Assembly (NCBI GenBank): GCA_023426545.1
Contig: JAFAAN010000065.1
Coordinates: forward strand, 1-10,446
Source of the DNA: Pseudomonadota bacterium
GTDB taxonomy: Bacteria > Myxococcota > Myxococcia > Myxococcales > Myxococcaceae
Direction: 5' to 3'
Length of the DNA stretch: 10,446 bases
The notes below the pieces were generated by a model. The model did not search any database and was not told where the DNA came from. It saw only the letters and a program-made list of their open reading frames with translations. The stretch's first letter is position 1, and the number at the start of each line of letters is the position of its first letter. This document shows, one piece after another, positions 7,070 to 10,446 of this stretch. The position numbers and the translations under genes are program-made.

Positions 7070-7540
7070 GGGGGGCGCTTTATAACAGGGTCAGGCGGGA
7101 TGCGACGGTGGAGCACATCCAGTCCGTCGAACAGTGAAGAGCAGGAGCCCGGGAACGGCCATTGTGGCAGCGAATCCGACCCAGGGCCCTGAATTCTTCA
7201 ACGCTCTCCAGGGGTTGGCCCATCCCCGGGGCCCTGGGGACTCCTGGGGGCCGCCATGTGAGGAGGGCCGGGCCCCTGCGGGCCCCGAGGTCTGCCGGCG
7301 AGGAAGAGGGCAGGGGCACCATGGCGGCAGCCACGGGCGATGGAAGGGGCCGCTGCGAGGTGTTCCTGGAGGGGCGTCCGGGCAGGGGCCTCCTCGCCCC
7401 CAGGGCGAAACCCGGCGCCCGCCATTTCAACGTGAGCGTACCGTGCCATCCCATGGGCGCCGTGCGGTTCCCTCCGTACGCCGTTCGGGCATCCCGGGCG
7501 GGCGGGAGTGCGCGCGGTCTCCAGGGTGGGGGCGCCGGAA
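7070..7540. other. 471-bp GC-rich gap without a credible gene
   Basis: This stretch lies upstream of ffh and downstream of the hydrolase gene. Frames open here give low-complexity Pro/Arg/Gly translations with no recognisable motif, and none has a ribosome binding site. It contains short GC palindromes, for example GGGCCC-CTGC-GGGCCC at 7270-7285, which may contribute to ending the hydrolase transcript. Apart from the possible -10 box near 7080 I see no other signal. Confidence 0.5.
7079..7085 (-). promoter_or_regulatory. Possible -10 box of ffh
   Basis: The minus strand reads TTATAAA ending 9 bases before the ffh ATG. It stands out in very GC-rich DNA. No good -35 box is seen 16-18 bp upstream (CCGTCG). 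If used, the transcript would have almost no leader, which would agree with the missing ribosome binding site. Confidence 0.3.
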
Positions 7541-8380
7541 TCAGCTCGCGAGCAGGCGCTCCCGGAACAGGGAGAGCACCCCGTCGAGCGCCTCGCGCGT
7601 GGGCTCGCCCGGCGTGTCAATCAAGTCTCCCGTGAGGACGGAGTGGCGCCAGCGCATCGGCCCGTTTGGATGCCCGGCCTCCTGTGGGAGCTCGACGGCA
7701 ACGAAGCCGTCTCCGAGCCGCTGGCGGAGGAAGGCGAAGCGCTGCTCAGGGACGAACGGGTCGTCCTTGAAGCGCAGGCCGAGCACGCGCAGTCCCTCGG
7801 TGGCGCACCGGTCCGCCACGGCGTCGAGGGTCGCAGGGGCACAGTCGATGGAGCGCTTCTGGCGAGCCGTGATGCCCAGGGGAAGGGACGGCTGAGAGAG
7901 CACGGGAGCGAGGACCCTCGCATCCGCCGCCATGGCGAGCGCGAAACCTCCGGTGAAGCACATGCCCACCACGCCCACGCCGGGGCCGCCACAGCGCTCG
8001 TGCTCGTGTGCGGCCAGGGCCCGCAGCCACTCCACCACGGGGGAAGAGCGCCCCGTCGCGAGGACGGTGAACTCACGGCGGATGCACGTCCGAACCATGG
8101 TCGAGAGCGCATAGAGCTTCGTGCCCAGGTCTTGGCGGAGCGGGTCTCGGCCCGCCGTGCCAAAGAGGTCTGGCAGCACCGCAGTGCAACCCAGCGCCAC
8201 CAGTCGGTCCGAGAACCCGAGCACCTGGGGTGAGATTCCAGGCATCTCGGCGATGACCAGCACCGCGGGTCCCTGCCCCTTGCGGTACACGCAGTGTGTC
8301 GCGTCCTCGTGCGTGAACTCCTCCCGAGTGTAGGTGCCCAGGTCGCCCTTGGGGGCACGGGCTTTCTCGTCGGCGTGCAT
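7541..8380 (-). CDS. Dienelactone hydrolase family protein
   Basis: The product is 279 aa, an alpha/beta-hydrolase. The ATG at 8380 has AAGGAG about 8 bases upstream. Visible family features: the EMPGIS strand/turn after the first core strand (45-50, with the conserved Glu45), VLPDLFG (68-74), the nucleophile elbow GMCFTGG with Cys141, an acid at FKDDPFVP (Asp206 or Asp207), and a C-terminal His (H246 in WRHSVLT, or H237). A Cys rather than Ser nucleophile is the hallmark of the dienelactone hydrolase family, whose founding member opens the lactone ring of dienelactone in chlorocatechol breakdown. No other catabolic gene is nearby, so the natural substrate is unknown and the name should be read as family only. 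It has no signal peptide and is cytoplasmic. It is about 40 residues longer than the classical enzyme (roughly 235-240 aa), partly through an insertion before the nucleophile. It is transcribed alone, divergently from the tRNA gene. Confidence 0.9.
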   Translation of the reverse strand: MHADEKARAPKGDLGTYTREEFTHEDATHCVYRKGQGPAVLVIAEMPGISPQVLGFSDRLVALGCTAVLPDLFGTAGRDPLRQDLGTKLYALSTMVRTCIRREFTVLATGRSSPVVEWLRALAAHEHERCGGPGVGVVGMCFTGGFALAMAADARVLAPVLSQPSLPLGITARQKRSIDCAPATLDAVADRCATEGLRVLGLRFKDDPFVPEQRFAFLRQRLGDGFVAVELPQEAGHPNGPMRWRHSVLTGDLIDTPGEPTREALDGVLSLFRERLLAS

Positions 8381-8513
8381 GGCTCACTCCTTGGCGCAAA
8401 CTGCAGGGGCTCGGAGGCGAAGCGTACTTCGAGGCCCCATCCCGTAAGCTTCCGTCCCGGGGATGCGGCCGAAGAGAACACGGTGAGACGGGGCTGGCAC
8501 ATGGGCCATGGCT

Positions 8514-8528
8514 CGCGCATGATGCGCG
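8514..8528. repeat. 15-bp palindrome upstream of hydrolase gene
   Basis: CGCGCATGATGCGCG is a perfect palindrome with 7-base arms about one central base, 134 bp upstream of the hydrolase start. It could be an operator, but one such palindrome is expected by chance in about this much sequence. Confidence 0.25.
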
Positions 8529-8672
8529 CCTCCCTTGAGGACAAGGGGCAGGCTGCCCAGGCCGAAGCATCGTCGCGTGTCTGGGCAGGGAGCTTACGGC
8601 CAGGCTCGAGTTGTTCCTGCTTCATCTCGGCTTCAGGGATGTCCGGCGCAGGGAGATGCCGGGAAATACTGG

Positions 8673-8758
8673 GCACGAGTGGCGGAACTGGCAGACGCAG
8701 CGGACTTAAAATCCGCTGGCCCGTAAGGGCCGTCCGGGTTCGATCCCCGGCTCGTGCA
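8673..8758 (+). tRNA. tRNA-Leu (anticodon UAA)
   Basis: A complete 86-nt class II tRNA. The acceptor stem pairs 8673-8679 with 8751-8757 (7 bp), and A8758 is the discriminator base. The anticodon stem is 8700-8704 with 8712-8716, with the loop CTTAAAA giving anticodon TAA at 8707-8709. The long variable arm has a 5-bp stem GGCCC/GGGCC (8718-8722 with 8727-8731), as expected for leucine. The T arm is 8734-8738 with 8746-8750, loop TTCGATC. CCA is not encoded. It reads UUA and UUG, and UUA is rare in DNA of this composition. The gene serves as the integration target of the element to its right and has been left intact. Confidence 0.97.
8734..8758 (+). other. Candidate attachment site (att) in tRNA 3' end
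   Basis: An integrase gene begins 16 bp beyond the tRNA, reading toward it, the usual layout when an element has inserted at a tRNA 3' end and restored it. The crossover core should lie in the T arm and acceptor 3' strand. The exact limits cannot be set because the second copy would lie at the far end of the element, outside the window; I see no second copy inside it. Confidence 0.45.
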
Positions 8759-8774
8759 TTGAATTGTTCAGTGA

Positions 8775-9995
8775 TTACGTGCGGTTATGGGTGGCCTCCT
8801 TCCATGTTGCACGTATGTCGCACGCCGGAGGAAGAGGCCGGTCCAGGACGGCGACTGCCTCTCTCCGGGTGTCGGGGCTCAGGTGCGCGTAGCGCATGGT
8901 CATCTCGATGGTCGAGTGGCCCATCAGTTCCTGGATGACCTTGAGCGGGACACCCCTCATCGCGAGATGGCTGCCGTAGGTGTGGCGCAGGTCATGCCAC
9001 CCAATCGTTCCTGCCTCGCGAGAGATGCCCGCCGCCCGGAGGGCGCGACCCAGCGGTGCCGCCATCTTGCCCTTGGTGAGTGGCTGTCCGTCCTCTTGGC
9101 AGAAGACGAACCGCCCCCGACGGTGCCGGTGGGCGTCGAGCGCATCCACTACGGATGCGGGCAAGTCGACCATCCGTTCACGCCCACCCTTCGGCAAGCC
9201 CTCAATTCCGCGCCAGATGGTCCTGCGAACGTGAAGCAGGCCCCGCGAGAGGGTCAGGTCGTTCCACTGGAGCCCGATCATCTCTCCCTGACGAAGCCCC
9301 GTCTTGATGGCGACGAGCAGCAACGTGCGCCATTCGGGCTCAGCGACGGCGAGAAGCTGATCCGCTTCCTCAAAGCTCAGGAAGTCGAAGGGAGGCTTCG
9401 GTAGCTTCCCAAAGGGCTTTACGCGCGGCGCCTGCCGGATGACCCCATGCTCTTCTGCGAGCGTCAGGAGCTTGTGAAGCACGGTCAGCACGTTGTTGAT
9501 GGTCTTCAGACTCAGGGACTTGGGCTCGCTACGCTGCCGCTTCTGGATGGCTCGCTTTGACGCGGAGTCCTTCCGCTTGTGAGCTGCCGACTTCTTCTTG
9601 CGCATGTGCGCCTTGAAGTCTTCGATTTCGGCCAAGCCGATGTTCGCGAGCGCCACCTTCCCGAAGAATGGGAGGATATGGTCTCTGAGAATCTGTCGTT
9701 TGCTGTCGACGCTTGAGTGCTTGTTGTTGTTCTCGCTGTAGGTGAGGAGCCGCGGGGTGAAGTCCGCAAGCGTGATGGGGCTTTCCTCTCCGCACTGCTC
9801 CTTTCCGAAAGTCCCGTTGAGCAAGGCGCTGCGCAGCTCGCGTTCGTATTGCTCAGCACCCCGACGGGTCTGGACGGGCGAGAACTTCACGACTCGCTGT
9901 TTCCGTCCGTCCGCATGCTGAAACACGAAGTCCACTTGCCACGCCTCCTCAGACTTTCCTTCCTTCGTCGTCCACTTCCGCAACCTGGCGCTCAT
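8775..9995 (-). CDS. int: Tyrosine recombinase, phage/island integrase
   Basis: The product is 406 aa. The ATG at 9995 is chosen because it overlaps the excisionase stop as ATGA and has GGAG 6 bases upstream; a TTG at 10007 is less likely. Residues 1-65 are an arm-type DNA-binding region (WQVDFVFQHADGRKQRVVKF). Residues 75-190 are the SAM-like core-binding domain, interrupted by a Lys/Arg-rich stretch at about 132-160. Residues 205-380 are the catalytic domain with the full set of active-site residues: Arg235 (TGLRQGE), Lys269 (LPKGGRER), His334 and Arg337 (WHDLRHT), His360 (LMGHS) and the nucleophile Tyr369 (MRYAH). It should therefore be active in inserting and excising the element at the tRNA-Leu 3' end. 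It is the last gene of a tight minus-strand cluster with the excisionase-like and resolvase-like genes, ending 16 bp from the tRNA. Confidence 0.95.
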   Translation of the reverse strand: MSARLRKWTTKEGKSEEAWQVDFVFQHADGRKQRVVKFSPVQTRRGAEQYERELRSALLNGTFGKEQCGEESPITLADFTPRLLTYSENNNKHSSVDSKRQILRDHILPFFGKVALANIGLAEIEDFKAHMRKKKSAAHKRKDSASKRAIQKRQRSEPKSLSLKTINNVLTVLHKLLTLAEEHGVIRQAPRVKPFGKLPKPPFDFLSFEEADQLLAVAEPEWRTLLLVAIKTGLRQGEMIGLQWNDLTLSRGLLHVRRTIWRGIEGLPKGGRERMVDLPASVVDALDAHRHRRGRFVFCQEDGQPLTKGKMAAPLGRALRAAGISREAGTIGWHDLRHTYGSHLAMRGVPLKVIQELMGHSTIEMTMRYAHLSPDTRREAVAVLDRPLPPACDIRATWKEATHNRT

Positions 9996-10207
9996 CGTCG
10001 ACTCCAAAGCGCAGAATCGCGGCCCTTCCCGGTGGGGGACTCTACCAGCGCGGCATGCTGGATCCGCAGCGCTTTCCCGATGCGAACGACCCCCGGCACC
10101 TGACCCAGCCGAATCGACTCGTAGAGCGTCTTTCGGTTCACGCGTAGAAGTGCTGCCGCCTCGTCGACCGTCAGGAACTCGGGGGCGCCTTCATGGTTAT
10201 CAGGCAT
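9992..10207 (-). CDS. Excisionase-like helix-turn-helix protein
   Basis: The product is 71 aa from the ATG at 10207, with CGAGGT 5-6 bases upstream; the frame stays open further upstream, but that part lies on top of the preceding gene in another frame. Residues 11-55 (FLTVDEAAALLRVNRKTLYESIRLGQVPGVVRIGKALRI) form a MerR-like/HTH_17 winged helix-turn-helix of the type found in excisionases and small phage DNA-binding proteins: 'T-x-x-E-A-A-x-x-L-x-V-x-x-x-T-x-Y', then the wing 'V-R-I-G-x-x-x-R-I'. The stop codon overlaps the integrase start by 4 bp, so the two are probably translationally coupled. A directionality factor that helps the integrase excise the element is the best guess; a transcriptional regulator is possible. 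Confidence 0.88.
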   Translation of the reverse strand: MPDNHEGAPEFLTVDEAAALLRVNRKTLYESIRLGQVPGVVRIGKALRIQHAALVESPTGKGRDSALWSRR

Positions 10208-10209
10208 GG

Positions 10210-10446
10210 CTACCTCGGGAAGACCTTCCGGGGCGCGAGTCGGCCGACCACGTGAAGGCCGATGCCGACGGCGTCCCAAACGTTGTGGTGCTTGTCCTGG
10301 GCGCGAGGGAGCTGCACCTGCAGGTGTTCGTGCGGTCGCTCGCCGAGGCGCGCCTTGATGCGCTCGACCATGACGTCACCGTCGAGCGTCCCCTTCCACT
10401 CGCGCGGCAGGAAGCTGCGCTCACTCGTCGCGCCGAGCCCACCGGC
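10210..10446 (-). CDS. RuvC/phage Holliday-junction-resolvase-like protein, C-terminal part
   Basis: The frame is open to the right window edge and gives the last 78 residues of a protein that ends 2 bp before the excisionase-like gene, whose ribosome binding site lies in this gene's last codons. Visible motifs are EWKG at 16-19 (counted from the edge), a helix VMVERIKARLGE, and HNVWDAVGIGLHVVGRL at 54-70. A 'WKG...K/R' segment followed by a terminal 'H-x-V-x-D-A-x-G-I-G-L-x-x-x-G-R' helix is what I know from RuvC-like or poxvirus A22-like nucleases of phages, in which the Asp (here Asp58) is the last metal ligand of an RNase H-like fold. The role would be cutting branched DNA during replication or packaging of the element. 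The catalytic N-terminal Asp residues lie outside the window, so the assignment rests on the C-terminus only. Confidence 0.65.
   Translation of the reverse strand, partial: AGGLGATSERSFLPREWKGTLDGDVMVERIKARLGERPHEHLQVQLPRAQDKHHNVWDAVGIGLHVVGRLAPRKVFPR

Noticed and set aside
5231..7192. 653-codon open frame on + opposite ffh
   Set aside because: It is a Leu/His/Asp-rich translation of the antisense strand of ffh, a common artefact of strong GC bias at third positions; ffh is certain in the same place.
7080..7454. Open frames on both strands in the gap between ffh and the hydrolase
   Set aside because: Low-complexity translations, no ribosome binding site, no recognisable motif.
7621..8676. 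351-codon open frame on - overlapping the hydrolase gene in another phase
   Set aside because: The product is Ser/Arg/Pro-rich with no motif; the hydrolase frame has a catalytic Cys motif and a good ribosome binding site.
10200..10442. 80-codon frame on - at the right edge
   Set aside because: Its Ser/Arg/Thr-rich translation is a shadow of the resolvase-like frame, which abuts the excisionase gene correctly.
1..10446. CRISPR array, insertion sequence, riboswitch
   Set aside because: No regularly spaced direct repeats, no transposase or IS-type terminal inverted repeats, and no recognisable riboswitch structure were seen on either strand.

Overview
The window looks like a piece of a myxobacterial chromosome (Myxococcota, Myxococcus/Corallococcus-like). 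The grounds are strong G+C bias at third codon positions with long antisense shadow frames, an AgmX/PglI-type C-terminal domain, a cysteine-rich lipoprotein of a kind common in myxobacteria, a TIGR04552-like protein, and an Ffh with a long Met-rich and Lys-rich tail. This assignment is from recognition only; no search was run.

Left part (1-3764, + strand): four separately terminated plus-strand genes. They are the 3' end of a Pro/Ala-rich AgmX/PglI-like envelope protein, a 304-aa Cys-rich lipoprotein, a 160-aa exported MORN-repeat (YwqK-like) protein, and a 366-aa protein that I read as a divergent RelA/SpoT-like nucleotidyltransferase. Hairpins sit behind the first three stop codons, and a fourth hairpin lies in the convergent gap with the next gene.

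Centre (3826-8380, - strand): a 452-aa lipoprotein with two bacterial Ig-like repeats and a DNRLRE-like C-terminus, then ffh (signal recognition particle GTPase) with its own terminator. A 471-bp GC-rich gap without a credible gene follows, then a dienelactone hydrolase family protein.

Right part (8673-10446): a complete tRNA-Leu(UAA) on + is followed 16 bp later by the 3' end of a convergent tyrosine integrase. Upstream of the integrase, on the same strand and tightly packed, are a small excisionase-like helix-turn-helix gene (4-bp ATGA overlap with the integrase) and the 3' end of a RuvC/phage Holliday-junction-resolvase-like gene (2 bp from the excisionase start). This is the tRNA-side edge of an integrated phage, satellite or genomic island that runs out of the window to the right. 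The chromosome/island border is therefore close to position 8758.

The most interesting items are the RelA/SpoT-like protein with two substituted active-site positions and the tightly coupled resolvase-xis-int module at a rare-codon leucine tRNA.
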